Assembly: GCA_963833885.1 (NCBI GenBank)
Contig: CAWHZU010000014.1
Location: forward strand, 1 to 64,000
Source of the DNA: JASHPR01 sp963833885
GTDB taxonomy: Bacteria > Actinomycetota > Actinomycetes > Streptosporangiales > Streptosporangiaceae
Length of the DNA: 64,000 nt
Direction of reading: 5' to 3'
The notes beneath the pieces are model-generated. The model was not told where the DNA came from. It was given only the letters and a program-made list of their open reading frames with translations, and ran no database searches. Of the stretch, positions 41,610 to 50,145 are shown piece by piece. The position numbers were made by a program, and so were the translations under genes. Within the stretch, counting starts at the first letter, position 1, and each line of letters opens with the position of its first letter.

Positions 41610-43059
41610 TGAGGTATGCGGCGAGGCCGTGCCTGCCGCCCTCCCGTCCGAAGCCGGATTCCCGGTAGCCGCCGAACGGGCTGGTGGGGTCGAACCTGTT
41701 GTAGGTGTTGGCCCAGACCACGCCGGCCCGCAGCCGCTGCGCCATCCACAGGATCCGGCTGCCCTTCTCGGTCCACACCCCGGCGGACAGGCCGTACGGG
41801 GTGTTGTTGGCCTTGGCGACGGCCTCGTCCGGGGTCCGGAACGTGAGCACGGAGAGCACCGGCCCGAAGATCTCTTCCCGCGCGATCCGGTGCGACTGGC
41901 TGACGCCGGTGAACAACGTCGGCGGGAACCAGTAGCCGCGGTCCGGCAGCTGGCACGGCGGGGACCAGCGCTCCGCGCCCTCCGCCTCCCCCGCGTCGGA
42001 CAGCTCGCGGATCTTGTCGAGCTGCTGGCGTGAGTTGATGGCGCCGATGTCGGTGTTCTTGTCCAGCGGGTCGCCGAGCCGCAGCGTGCCGAGCCGGTCG
42101 CGGAGCCGGCCGAGCACCGCGTCGGCGACCGACTCCTGCACCAGCAGCCGGGAACCGGCGCAGCAGACGTGGCCCTGGTTGAAGAAGATGCCGTTCACGA
42201 TCCCCTCGACCGCGCCCTCGACTGGCGCGTCGTCGAAGACGATGTTCGCCGCCTTGCCGCCGAGCTCCAGGGTCAGCCGCTTGCCGGTGCCCGCCAGCGC
42301 ACGCTGGATCTGGATGCCGACCTCGGTCGACCCGGTGAACGCGATCTTGTCTACGCCCGGATGCGACACCAGCGCGGCGCCGGTCGACCCAGCACCGGTC
42401 GTCACGTTCAGGACTCCCGGCGGGAGCCCGGCCTGCTGACAGACCTCAGCCAGCAGCAGCGCGGTCAGCGGGGTGGTCTCGGCTGGCTTGAGCACGCAGG
42501 TATTGCCGGCGGCGAGTGCGGGCGCCAGCTTCCACGCGGCCATCAGCAGCGGGAAGTTCCACGGGATCACCTGGCCGGCTACCCCCAGCGGCCGGGGCGA
42601 CGGCCCGAACCCGGCGTGCTCCAGCTTGTCGGCCCAGCCCGCGTGGTAGAAGAAGTGCGCCGCGGCCAGCGGGATGTCGACGTCGCGGGATTCCTTGATC
42701 GGCTTGCCGTTGTCGAGGCTCTCCAGCACCGCGAACTCGCGGGACCGCTCCTGCAGCAGCCGGGCGATCCGGTACAGGTACTTGGCCCGCTCGGCGCCGG
42801 GCATCGGCCCCCAGACGCGCTCGTAGGCGGCGCGCGCGGCGGCAACGGCGCGGTCGACGTCGGCCTCGCCCGCGTCGGCGACCTGCGCCAGCGGCTCCTC
42901 GGTGGCCGGGTTCACGGTCGCGAACTGCCGCCCGTCGGCAGCCGGCACGAACTCGCCGTCGATGAACAGCCCGTATTCCGGCGCGATCGACACGATGTCG
43001 CGTGACTCGGGCGCCGGCGCGTAGTCCCACTCGGCCTGCGCGGCCAGCTCGCCCTGCAT
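41602..43059 (-). CDS. NAD-dependent aldehyde dehydrogenase
   Basis: The 485-aa ALDH has the substrate/NAD motifs VIPWNFPLLMAAWKLAPALAAGN, FTGSTEVG, the catalytic Glu region LELGGKAANIVFDD and the catalytic Cys in FFNQGHVCCAGSR. The end EEIFGPVLSV and SPFGGYRESGFGREGG are typical. The reading frame is open far upstream to 43509, but that part is the out-of-frame 3' end of a decayed lipoprotein gene; ATG 43059 is the natural start. It may oxidise acetaldehyde from DeoC. Confidence 0.9.
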   Translation of the reverse strand: MQGELAAQAEWDYAPAPESRDIVSIAPEYGLFIDGEFVPAADGRQFATVNPATEEPLAQVADAGEADVDRAVAAARAAYERVWGPMPGAERAKYLYRIARLLQERSREFAVLESLDNGKPIKESRDVDIPLAAAHFFYHAGWADKLEHAGFGPSPRPLGVAGQVIPWNFPLLMAAWKLAPALAAGNTCVLKPAETTPLTALLLAEVCQQAGLPPGVLNVTTGAGSTGAALVSHPGVDKIAFTGSTEVGIQIQRALAGTGKRLTLELGGKAANIVFDDAPVEGAVEGIVNGIFFNQGHVCCAGSRLLVQESVADAVLGRLRDRLGTLRLGDPLDKNTDIGAINSRQQLDKIRELSDAGEAEGAERWSPPCQLPDRGYWFPPTLFTGVSQSHRIAREEIFGPVLSVLTFRTPDEAVAKANNTPYGLSAGVWTEKGSRILWMAQRLRAGVVWANTYNRFDPTSPFGGYRESGFGREGGRHGLAAYLSA

Positions 43060-43140
43060 CAGCACCGTTCCCGTCGCTCGGCGTCGTTGCCAGGACTCAT
43101 TCTCGCACGCTGCCGAGGCCTTCCCGGGAGTGCGCGGACC

Positions 43141-43173
43141 AGGTGGCCTGGGTTGAGCCGTCCGACCGCTTGA
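43141..43173 (-). repeat. Fragment of a Lipoprotein_15 repeat
   Basis: These 33 bases are identical to 43335-43367, an internal part of the adjacent decayed gene, and abut the end-of-gene sequence shared with the intact copy (43174-43196 equals 44135-44157). It is the scar of a further copy removed by recombination. Confidence 0.7.
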
Positions 43174-43174
43174 G

Positions 43175-44110
43175 TCAGTACCCGTTTCCGCCGGCGCATC
43201 TCCGCTGACGCCTTCGGCTCGGCCGCGCCGGACGGTGACCTCGTGCCACAGCCCGCCGTTCAGGTTGAGCCCGTTGCCGTGGGCCTGGCCCGGGGCCGTG
43301 TCACCCACGTAGGTGTACAGCGGATGCCCGTTGTAGGTGGCCTGGGTTGAGCCGTCCGACCGCTTGATCGTGCCCAGCTTGCCGGTGACGCCCGGGCCGG
43401 CCGTTGCAGGCCCCTGCACCGGGGGCCAGATAGGCCGCGCACGACCCGTTGCAGTTCGACCTGGTGGCGGTGTCCGGGACGAACCAGTACAGCGTGAAGC
43501 CCTTGGCATTGGCCAGAACGCTCACGCCCCCGATCGATTCGGCCTTCAGTGCGCCCGCCGCGCTCGCTGGTCCCGGCCCGCCTGCTCCCGCCACGGCGAC
43601 CGCCAGCAGGACCAGGGCAATGCAGCACAGGCCAGCGACCACCGCGCGAGCGCCAGGGATGCCCGCCTGCAACCTGACTAGCAGCCCGCCCCGCGGGGCC
43701 GCCGCCGCGGACGGCTGGCGGGAAGCAGCGGGGACTGCGGCCAGGACGGCCAGCACGGCGAAGGCGGCGACCTCGATCACCCCGGCGACGATTCCGGCGG
43801 TGGTCCGCACCTCCTTGAACCCGAACAGCCCGATCCACACCGACAGCAGGTAGCCGCCGAGGGTGGACAGGGCAAACCCGGCCCCGGCGGCCGCGGCCAG
43901 CCGGCTGCCGGACGCGAGCACGGCCAGGGCGAGGCCGAAGGCCGCGATCACCTGGAGCAGGAAGAGCCAGCCGATCACCGGGATCGACCGGTACCCGGTC
44001 AGGTACAGGTCAAGGTGGATTCCCCCGGTCGCGGCCAGCAGCCCGGCTCCGGCCACGCGCAGCCCGGCCCGCTGCGGCCGCCGGAGTCCGGCCGGCCGCG
44101 TTCTGTCCAT
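43175..44110 (-). pseudogene. Membrane protein/Lipoprotein_15 fusion, frameshifted
   Basis: From ATG 44110 the frame encodes four or five membrane helices, then a secreted-repeat domain (ANAKGFTLYWFVPDT, SNCNGSCAA) almost identical to the neighbouring lipoprotein. Relative to that intact copy there is one extra base at about 43432 and a two-base loss near 43231. The reading frame is therefore lost after CAA and the domain continues in another frame (IWPPVQGPATAGPG, GHPLYTYV) before the original TGA at 43177. Either it is a pseudogene or the sequence has two indel errors. The intact form would be a heme-like DoxX-free membrane protein carrying an extracytoplasmic repeat; function unknown. Confidence 0.7.
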
Positions 44111-44135
44111 GACGGCGTGATGTCCTCGCCGCTGG

Positions 44136-44663
44136 TCAGTACCCGTTTCCGCCGGCGGAGCTGGCTGACGCCTTCGGCGCGGCCGCGCCGGAGGCGGTCA
44201 CCTCGTGCCATAGCCCGCCGTTCACGTTGAGCCCGTTGCCGCGAGCCTGGCCCGGGGCCGTGTCGGCAACGTAGGTGTACAGCGGATGCCCGTCGTAGGT
44301 GGCCTGGATTGAGCCGTCCGACCGCTTGATCGTGCCCAGCTTGCCGGTGACGCCCGGGCCGGCCGTTGCCGGTCCCTTCACCGGGGGCCAGATGGCCGCG
44401 CACGACCCGTTGCAGTTGGACTTCGTGCTCGTGTCCGGGGCGAACCAGTACAGCGTGAAGCCCTTCGCGTTCGTCAGCACGGTGACACCGTTGATCTTCC
44501 TGGTCTTCAGCGCCGTGCTCGACGAGCCCGTGCTCGGAGATGAAACGGTCCTGACAGAGGAACCGGCCGACCCGGCCGCGCTGGCCGCCCCGGTACCTGC
44601 GCAAGCTGCAACCATCAGCGCCATTGCGGCCAGACCGGCCGGCGCCCACCATCGGTTACGCAT
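44136..44663 (-). CDS. Lipoprotein with two Lipoprotein_15 secreted repeats
   Basis: The 175-aa protein has a signal peptide with lipobox (LMVAAC), a Ser/Thr linker and two copies of the secreted repeat of unknown function (PF03640): LTNAKGFTLYWFAPDTSTKSN-type and YDGHPLYTYVADTAPGQ-type. ATG 44663 follows GGGGGG by 6 bases. It is the intact paralogue of the frameshifted gene directly downstream, 25 bases away. Members are exported proteins proposed to act in redox or metal contexts, but no activity is established. Confidence 0.88.
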   Translation of the reverse strand: MRNRWWAPAGLAAMALMVAACAGTGAASAAGSAGSSVRTVSSPSTGSSSTALKTRKINGVTVLTNAKGFTLYWFAPDTSTKSNCNGSCAAIWPPVKGPATAGPGVTGKLGTIKRSDGSIQATYDGHPLYTYVADTAPGQARGNGLNVNGGLWHEVTASGAAAPKASASSAGGNGY

Positions 44664-44742
44664 CACATACCCCCCGTTATATGCCCAGCTCGGGGGGACC
44701 CTACCCAGCTGCCTCCGGCACGTAACGCCCGGCGCGAGCTGC

Positions 44743-45069
44743 CTACCGCACCGCCGAGAACGCCGTTGGCGCCCAGAAGGCGTTGCTGAACGAGCTGATG
44801 AGCGGGCCGTTCTCTTCGCTCTTGCGGAACTTCTCCTTCCACTCAGGGTCCGCCAGGAAAGCCGCCCACTTCTGCTCTCGCTCCGCCATCGACTCCCAGG
44901 CGAGCAAGTAGATGAGGTCGTGACTGGAGCCGCCGACCACAGCGGTCCAGAATCCGGCCTGGCGGATGCCGTGACGCGCCCAGATCGCCAGGGTCACCTG
45001 CTCGAAACGGTTGAGCAGATCGGGCATGCGGCCCGGCATGGTGTGATAGATGCGCTGCTCGTAAAGCAC
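44743..45069 (-). CDS. NIPSNAP family protein
   Basis: The 108-aa protein is a ferredoxin-fold dimeric alpha/beta-barrel protein of the NIPSNAP family: YEQRIYHTMPGRMPDLLNRFEQ at the start and LIYLLAWESMAEREQKWAAFLADPEW in the second half. GTG 45069 has GGAGGAAGAC directly upstream. Function is not established for the bacterial family. It stands alone, 80 bases from the lipoprotein gene. Confidence 0.9.
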   Translation of the reverse strand: MLYEQRIYHTMPGRMPDLLNRFEQVTLAIWARHGIRQAGFWTAVVGGSSHDLIYLLAWESMAEREQKWAAFLADPEWKEKFRKSEENGPLISSFSNAFWAPTAFSAVR

Positions 45070-45216
45070 GTCTTCCTCCGAACTCCTTGATCGGCCGGTC
45101 TGGGCATGTTCTCACGCCTCGGTCGCACCAAATCACGCCAGGGAATTGTTAGCTGTGGCTAAATTGCGGGTAGCTGGCGGCGGTCGTCACGTCAGGAAGC
45201 GGCGGAAGGCAGGGCT

Positions 45217-47403
45217 ATGCTCGCTGCGCTTGTGCTGGCCGGGATCATAGCCGCGCCGATAGGCACCATCGCGCTGCTTATCCACTCCGCGCGCCCGGCG
45301 CGCAGCACCGGGGCGTGGCCGACCACCCGCAGGTTCGCCTCGGCGATCATCGGCACGGTGGTGCTCGGCGCGCTGGTCGCGGTCGCCATGCGGCTGCTCG
45401 GGGTCAGCGAGCACAACACGATCGCGGGCGTGGCCGGGCTGATCGTGGGCAGCCTGATCTGGCTGCCGGTGACCCGGCGCTGGAACGCGCGCGCCCACCT
45501 GTGCTGGTCGACGAGCATCTTCCTGTTCGCCGTCTACCTCGTCTACATCCTGGAGTGGACCTTCTACAGCCATCTCGACCCGGCCAGCGAGGCGGGCGGG
45601 GTGCTGCTGTGGCTCTTCGAGCTGTTCGCCGCGATCCTGGCCAGCGCCTACCTGTGGGAGATCTGCGACGCGATCGGCTCGGAGACCTGGCACCGGCGGA
45701 TCGAGCCGGTCGCCACCGCGATGCTGCCGGCGCTCGGCGAGCTGCCGTTCGTCAGCCTGCACGTCCCGGCGCACAATGAGCCGCCGGACATGGTCATCGA
45801 CACGCTGCGCTCGCTGGTTCGCCTGGACTACCCGCGCTACGAGATCATCCTGATCGACGACAACACCGACGACGAGAGCCTGTGGCGGCCGGTCGAGGCC
45901 TGGTGCCACCGGCACAACGTGAAGTTCGCGCACCTGGAGGACTGGCCGGGCTACAAGTCCGGGGCGCTGAACTACGCGCTCACTCAGATGACCGACGAGC
46001 GGGCCGAGATCATCGGCGTGGTCGACTCCGACTACCAGCTTGACCGGGGGTTCCTGAGACGTTGTGCACCCCTGCTCATGGAGAGCTGGCTCGGGTTCAC
46101 CCAGGCGCCGCAGGACTACCGCGGCTGGGAGCGCGCGCCGTACTACCGGCGGCTGTACTACTCCTACAAGTACTTCTTCGCGGTGTCCCAGCCGTCGCGC
46201 AACGAGCGCGACGGAGCGATCTTCGCGGGCACGATGGGGCTGATCCGGCGGGTCGCGCTCGAGCAGCTCGGCGGCTGGGACGAGTGGTGCATCACGGAGG
46301 ACGCCGAGCTGTCGCTGCGGCTGCTGCGGGCTGGCTGGACCGGGCAGCACATCGACCAGTCCTACGGCAAAGGCATCATGCCGCTGACGTTCGAGGCGCT
46401 CAAGGGCCAGCGCTACCGGTGGTGCTTCGGCGGCATCCAGATCCTGCGGATGCACTGGCGCTCGATGATGCCGGGCCGGCAGTCCAAGGAGAACCGGCTC
46501 ACCGGCGGCCAGCGCTGGGCGTATCTGTCCGGCGCCGTGCAGTGGTACGGCGACCTGCTCGGCCTGGTGTTCCTGGTCTTCCTGCTGGCCGGGGCCGTCA
46601 ACCTGGCCACCGGCGGCGGCGAGCTGTTCCGCAAGCTCACCCCGTTCCTTGTCGCCACGGTCCCGGTGCTGGTGCTGCTCGGCCTGGTGCGCGCGGTCGC
46701 CCTGCTGCGCCGCGGCACCGGCGCGTCGTGGCGGGACGCGCTCGGCGCGTTCTTCATCTGGCAGTCCACCTCCCTGGTGGTGGCGCGGGCCTCGATACTT
46801 GGCCTGTTCGCCAAGAAGGCCGCGTTCCTGCGCACGCCCAAGACCAGCGAGAAGGCCAAGTGGTGGGAGGCGTTCCGGGCGAACTGGGCCGAGTCGACCC
46901 TGGCGCTGCTCGGCTTTCTCGGCATCGCGGCCGGGCTGACCAAGGCCACCGAGCTGGCCGGGCCGCTGCTGGCCGGCCTGCTGCTGTTCCCGACCCTCGG
47001 CATGGCGGCGGCGCCGTTCAACAGCTGGGCCGCGCAGCGGGCGGCGCTGCCGCCGGACCTGGTCGAGGTCCGCACGATGGAGTGGAAGCGCAGCCAGCGC
47101 CGCCAGACGTTCGTCCGCAGTGCGGCGCTCGGCGGGCTGGTCACGGTCTCCGGCGTGGTGATCGCCGCGCTGTTGCTGCTGCTGCCGGGCCGCACCCACG
47201 TGCAGACCCCGAACCTGGTCGTGCCGACCACGAAGCCGACCGCGTCGCCGACCCCGAGCCCGACCCCGTCACCCACGCCGAGCCCCACACCGTCGCCAAC
47301 GCCGAGCCCGACCCCGTCACCGACGCCTAGCCCCACACCGTCGCCAACGCCTACCCCGACGCCCACGCCGACCGCGACGGCAAGCCCCACCGCGTCCACG
47401 TAG
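45217..47403 (+). CDS. Membrane glycosyltransferase (family 2) with Pro-rich tail
   Basis: The 728-aa protein has N-terminal membrane helices, then a GT2 domain. Its motifs include SLHVPAHNEPPDMVI, IILIDDNTDDES, a metal DSD (VVDSDYQLDRG), the acceptor/base motif ITEDAELSLRL (ED) and QRYRWCFGG (QxxRW). More membrane helices follow. This is the processive cellulose/hyaluronan-synthase-like pattern. The last 55 residues after the final helix are almost pure Pro-Thr-Ser repeats, unusual for such an enzyme and likely outside the membrane. GGAAGGCAGGG precedes ATG 45217. Confidence 0.9.
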   Translation: MLAALVLAGIIAAPIGTIALLIHSARPARSTGAWPTTRRFASAIIGTVVLGALVAVAMRLLGVSEHNTIAGVAGLIVGSLIWLPVTRRWNARAHLCWSTSIFLFAVYLVYILEWTFYSHLDPASEAGGVLLWLFELFAAILASAYLWEICDAIGSETWHRRIEPVATAMLPALGELPFVSLHVPAHNEPPDMVIDTLRSLVRLDYPRYEIILIDDNTDDESLWRPVEAWCHRHNVKFAHLEDWPGYKSGALNYALTQMTDERAEIIGVVDSDYQLDRGFLRRCAPLLMESWLGFTQAPQDYRGWERAPYYRRLYYSYKYFFAVSQPSRNERDGAIFAGTMGLIRRVALEQLGGWDEWCITEDAELSLRLLRAGWTGQHIDQSYGKGIMPLTFEALKGQRYRWCFGGIQILRMHWRSMMPGRQSKENRLTGGQRWAYLSGAVQWYGDLLGLVFLVFLLAGAVNLATGGGELFRKLTPFLVATVPVLVLLGLVRAVALLRRGTGASWRDALGAFFIWQSTSLVVARASILGLFAKKAAFLRTPKTSEKAKWWEAFRANWAESTLALLGFLGIAAGLTKATELAGPLLAGLLLFPTLGMAAAPFNSWAAQRAALPPDLVEVRTMEWKRSQRRQTFVRSAALGGLVTVSGVVIAALLLLLPGRTHVQTPNLVVPTTKPTASPTPSPTPSPTPSPTPSPTPSPTPSPTPSPTPSPTPTPTPTPTATASPTAST
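47244..47394 (+). repeat. PSPT-coding repeat at the 3' end of the glycosyltransferase
   Basis: A short tandem DNA repeat encodes alternating Pro-Thr/Pro-Ser residues (SPTPSPTP units, ending PTPTPTPTATASPT). The unit varies between ACCCCGAGCCCG and ACGCCGAGCCCC forms. Such tracts change length by slippage and form extended, often O-glycosylated stalks. Confidence 0.75.
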
Positions 47404-47505
47404 CCGCCGTTCTCGCCGATCCCGGGTCGAGATCAGGGCGCGCAATCCGTTGATGGAGGTTCCTCAGAGCCTGGCAGCGCTGGCTGCCGACGCTCAGTGC
47501 CCAGG

Positions 47506-48006
47506 CTAAGACGGTGACCCGGCGGAAGGTTCCCCCGGCGGCCGAGGCAGCCGGCTGGCTCGCTGCCTGGCGCTGTCATCGAACAGGGCGGCGCGCAGGA
47601 CGTTGTCCGCCGCGGCGAGCTGGTCCGGGCTGACCCGCCCGGCGACTTCCTGGTTGAGTTCCTCGACAACGGCGGCGACGGCGCGGGCATAGTCGCGGCC
47701 GAGCTGGGTGAGGGTGACGTTCAGCTGCCTCGTGTCACGCGAGTCGCGTTCGGTCGTGGCGTAGCCCCGCTGCTCGAGCGCGTCGGCGATCTTCCTGGCC
47801 GCCTGCCGGGTCACGCCCAGGCCCGCGCCAAGCCGACCGACCGGCAGCGGATCCCGCCACAGCATCGGCAACACGGCCGAGTCGCCGCGCCGGTAGCCGG
47901 CGTAACCGAGCCGTTCCAGGCGGCTGGTCATCTGGCCGAGCCAGCTCCACCTGGCCAGCGCGATCAGGTCGCCGATCCGGTACGTGGCAGTTGACTCCGC
48001 GCCCAT
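47506..48006 (-). CDS. MarR-family transcriptional regulator
   Basis: The 166-aa protein has a MarR-like winged helix: LPVGRLGAGLGVTRQAARKIADALEQRGYATTERDSRDTRQLNVTLTQLG (wing D-x-R-D-x-R). ATG 48006 or GTG 48015 are possible starts; neither has an ideal ribosome site. It diverges from a DUF998 membrane protein with a perfect 13-bp palindrome in between, so it probably controls that gene and itself. Confidence 0.85.
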   Translation of the reverse strand: MGAESTATYRIGDLIALARWSWLGQMTSRLERLGYAGYRRGDSAVLPMLWRDPLPVGRLGAGLGVTRQAARKIADALEQRGYATTERDSRDTRQLNVTLTQLGRDYARAVAAVVEELNQEVAGRVSPDQLAAADNVLRAALFDDSARQRASRLPRPPGEPSAGSPS

Positions 48007-48028
48007 CACTCTCACATACTAACGATAT

Positions 48029-48041
48029 GCAACCAGGTTGC
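48029..48041. promoter_or_regulatory. Perfect palindrome between MarR and DUF998 genes
   Basis: GCAACCAGGTTGC has perfect 6-base arms around one base. It lies 23 bases before the MarR start, in the 106-base divergent gap. It is the best candidate for the MarR operator. Confidence 0.55.
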
Positions 48042-48112
48042 CCTTTCTCTCGGCACCTCCCCCAGCCGCGGACCCGCGGTCCCCGCCCGGGCCTGCCCTG
48101 CCAGGGGCCAAG

Positions 48113-48826
48113 ATGACTGCCGCCGTCTCGCCGCCGCGGCAGCGTCCCGTCTCGTCCCGCGCCAAGCCCCTGGCCCGGCTCGCGCTTGCCGGGGTCGCCG
48201 TTTATGTGGCCATCGACGTCCTGCTGGCCTTCCTGCGGCCCGGGTACAGCCTGCTCTACAACGCAGAAAGCGACTACGGCCGTGGCCCGTGGTACTGGGT
48301 GATGGACCTGAACTTCCTGCTGCGCTGCGCCCTGTCCCTAGCCATCGCCGGCGCCCTGTACCGAACTGTCCGTCTCGGCGGCCGTGCCCGCGGCGGCCTG
48401 GTCCTGCTGGTCACCTGGGCGATCTGCTCCGGCCTGCTCGCGTTCTTCGCCGACGACATCGAGGGCACCCCGCAGCACGGCAGCGGCATCGTGCACCTGG
48501 TCCTGGCCTTCATCGCGTTCACCGCTATCGCAATCGGCGCCATCCTGATATCGGCCAGCCTCATGTCCGACCCGGCCTGGCGCCCCGCCGCCCCCGTCCT
48601 GCTCGCCATCTCGGTCGCCGGTGCCATCGCCTACCTGCTACTCGGCACCGTCCACAAGCATCACCACGCCCCCGGCGGCCTTTACGAGCGCATCTTCCTT
48701 GGCCTGGAACTGCTATGGATCGGCATCGCCGCCATCGCCCTCTCCAGGCGCACCTCGCGAAAACAGACTCAAAGGCAGGTGCAGGACGCCAAGACCGTAA
48801 CGCCCCGGAATACCTCAAACACCTAA
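48113..48826 (+). CDS. DUF998-family membrane protein
   Basis: The 237-aa protein has about six membrane helices and the family features (LLYNAESDYGRGPWYWVMDLNFLLR, ISGLLAFFADDIEG-like stretch, TPQHGSGIVHLVLAFIAF). ATG 48113 follows AGGGGCC. It ends in a hydrophilic tail overlapping the convergent MFS gene by 12 bases. Function unknown; its likely regulator is the divergent MarR protein. Confidence 0.82.
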   Translation: MTAAVSPPRQRPVSSRAKPLARLALAGVAVYVAIDVLLAFLRPGYSLLYNAESDYGRGPWYWVMDLNFLLRCALSLAIAGALYRTVRLGGRARGGLVLLVTWAICSGLLAFFADDIEGTPQHGSGIVHLVLAFIAFTAIAIGAILISASLMSDPAWRPAAPVLLAISVAGAIAYLLLGTVHKHHHAPGGLYERIFLGLELLWIGIAAIALSRRTSRKQTQRQVQDAKTVTPRNTSNT

Positions 48827-50122
48827 GGTCCCTGGTGCTGGGTGCGGTGGCCATACCGCCGTTGCCGCCGAAGCCGTCCGGGCACGGCGGCCGGGCACTA
48901 ACTGCGATTCGCTGGCGCAGTCGATCACCGCTTTCGCGGCGCGCCGGATGGGCGTGCGCCGCCGGGGCGTGAGCTCGGCCAGCGCGCTCACCGCCGTCAG
49001 CAGCAGGGTCAGCCCGGCCCCGGCCAGAATGGCGTCCTCCGGTGAGGCCGCTCGCTGCACCGCCCCGGCCAGGATCGCGCTTCCGGCGTAACCGACGCCG
49101 GTCGCGGCGTACAGCACCGAGTAGCCCGCCGCGTGCGCGCGTGACGGCAGGGCCTGACGCAGCGACAGGTTGCGGGCCAGCTGCACCCCCGCCTGCATGA
49201 GCCCGGCCAGCACGAGCGCGACCGCCATCCACGCCACCGAAGGCGCCGTGGCCACCAGCGCCACGCAGCCGGTCATGCCCACGAGCAGGATCACGCTCTG
49301 CGTGTGCAGCGAGCCGGGCCAGCTCCCGCGCAGGGCGTACAGGATGGCGCCGAGCGCCGCCGCGACCGAGAACCCGGCGAGCAGCGGCCCTGCCCAGCCC
49401 ACACCGATGGCCCGCTGGTGCAGGAGCGCGGGCAGCACGAGCTCGGCGAGCGCGAGCAGGGACACCGATGCGGCGCCGGTGACGTAGATCGGCCAGGCGC
49501 GGGCGAGCGTCCGCGCCATCGAGGCGCCCTCATGGTCACCGCCGTCGGTTTGCCAGCCCGCGGGCAGCGCCCATAGCCCGGCGGCCGCCGCGGCCATGAG
49601 CCCGGCGGCGAGCACGAGCGGCCCCGGCGTGGCGACGCCGAGCGCGAGCCCGACGGTGAGAGCGGGCGAGATGGTCCACAAACCGTAGATAAGAACGGAC
49701 TCGGCGCTCAGCGCGGTAACGACGAGCGTGTCGGGGAGTTGCGAGATCAGCAGGGTGCGCAGCCCGCCGGGCGCAGCGGCGGGTGCGGCTCCCGCGAGGA
49801 CGGCCAGGACGCCGAGCACCAGCAGGGGCGCGTGCGGCAGCAGGCCGAGCCCGGCGAACGAGCACCCGCCCACGGCCAGCCCGGCCGCCAGCTGGACTCG
49901 GGCCCGCTCCGGCTTCAGCCGCGGCCCGAGGACCGAGGCCCCGGCCACCTCGCCGAGCACGTAGGCGGCGGCGAGCCCGGCGCCCAGCGCATACCCGCCG
50001 GGGCGGTCGCGGACCAGGAACACGAGCCCGAGCGGGGTCATCGCGACCGGAAGCCGGGCGCAGATGGCCACGAGCACCCACCTGGCTACGGGCCTGGTGG
50101 CGAGCTGGCGGTAACCCGCCAC
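48815..50122 (-). CDS. MFS transporter at the end of the nucleoside operon
   Basis: The 435-aa protein has about 12 membrane helices (for example LAAAYVLGEVAGASVLGPRL and AAGYSVLYAATGVGYAGSAILAG) with a soluble Arg-rich tail. GTG 50122 lies 23 bases after the deoC stop, without a clear ribosome site. It is the last gene in the minus-strand nucleoside operon. It may be a nucleoside or metabolite exporter, or simply adjacent; the substrate cannot be read. Confidence 0.75.
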   Translation of the reverse strand: MAGYRQLATRPVARWVLVAICARLPVAMTPLGLVFLVRDRPGGYALGAGLAAAYVLGEVAGASVLGPRLKPERARVQLAAGLAVGGCSFAGLGLLPHAPLLVLGVLAVLAGAAPAAAPGGLRTLLISQLPDTLVVTALSAESVLIYGLWTISPALTVGLALGVATPGPLVLAAGLMAAAAAGLWALPAGWQTDGGDHEGASMARTLARAWPIYVTGAASVSLLALAELVLPALLHQRAIGVGWAGPLLAGFSVAAALGAILYALRGSWPGSLHTQSVILLVGMTGCVALVATAPSVAWMAVALVLAGLMQAGVQLARNLSLRQALPSRAHAAGYSVLYAATGVGYAGSAILAGAVQRAASPEDAILAGAGLTLLLTAVSALAELTPRRRTPIRRAAKAVIDCASESQLVPGRRARTASAATAVWPPHPAPGTLGV

Positions 50123-50145
50123 GGCGAGCCCGGCCGGCCAGCGCG

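Noticed and set aside
43060..43509. N-terminal extension of the aldehyde dehydrogenase
   Set aside because: The extension reads lipoprotein repeat sequence (GHPLYTYVGD) that belongs to the frameshifted neighbour; ALDH proteins start near 43059.
45187..47199. 670-aa minus-strand frame opposite the membrane glycosyltransferase
   Set aside because: Gln/Arg/Glu/His-rich with no motif, while the plus strand has a complete GT2 domain and membrane helices.
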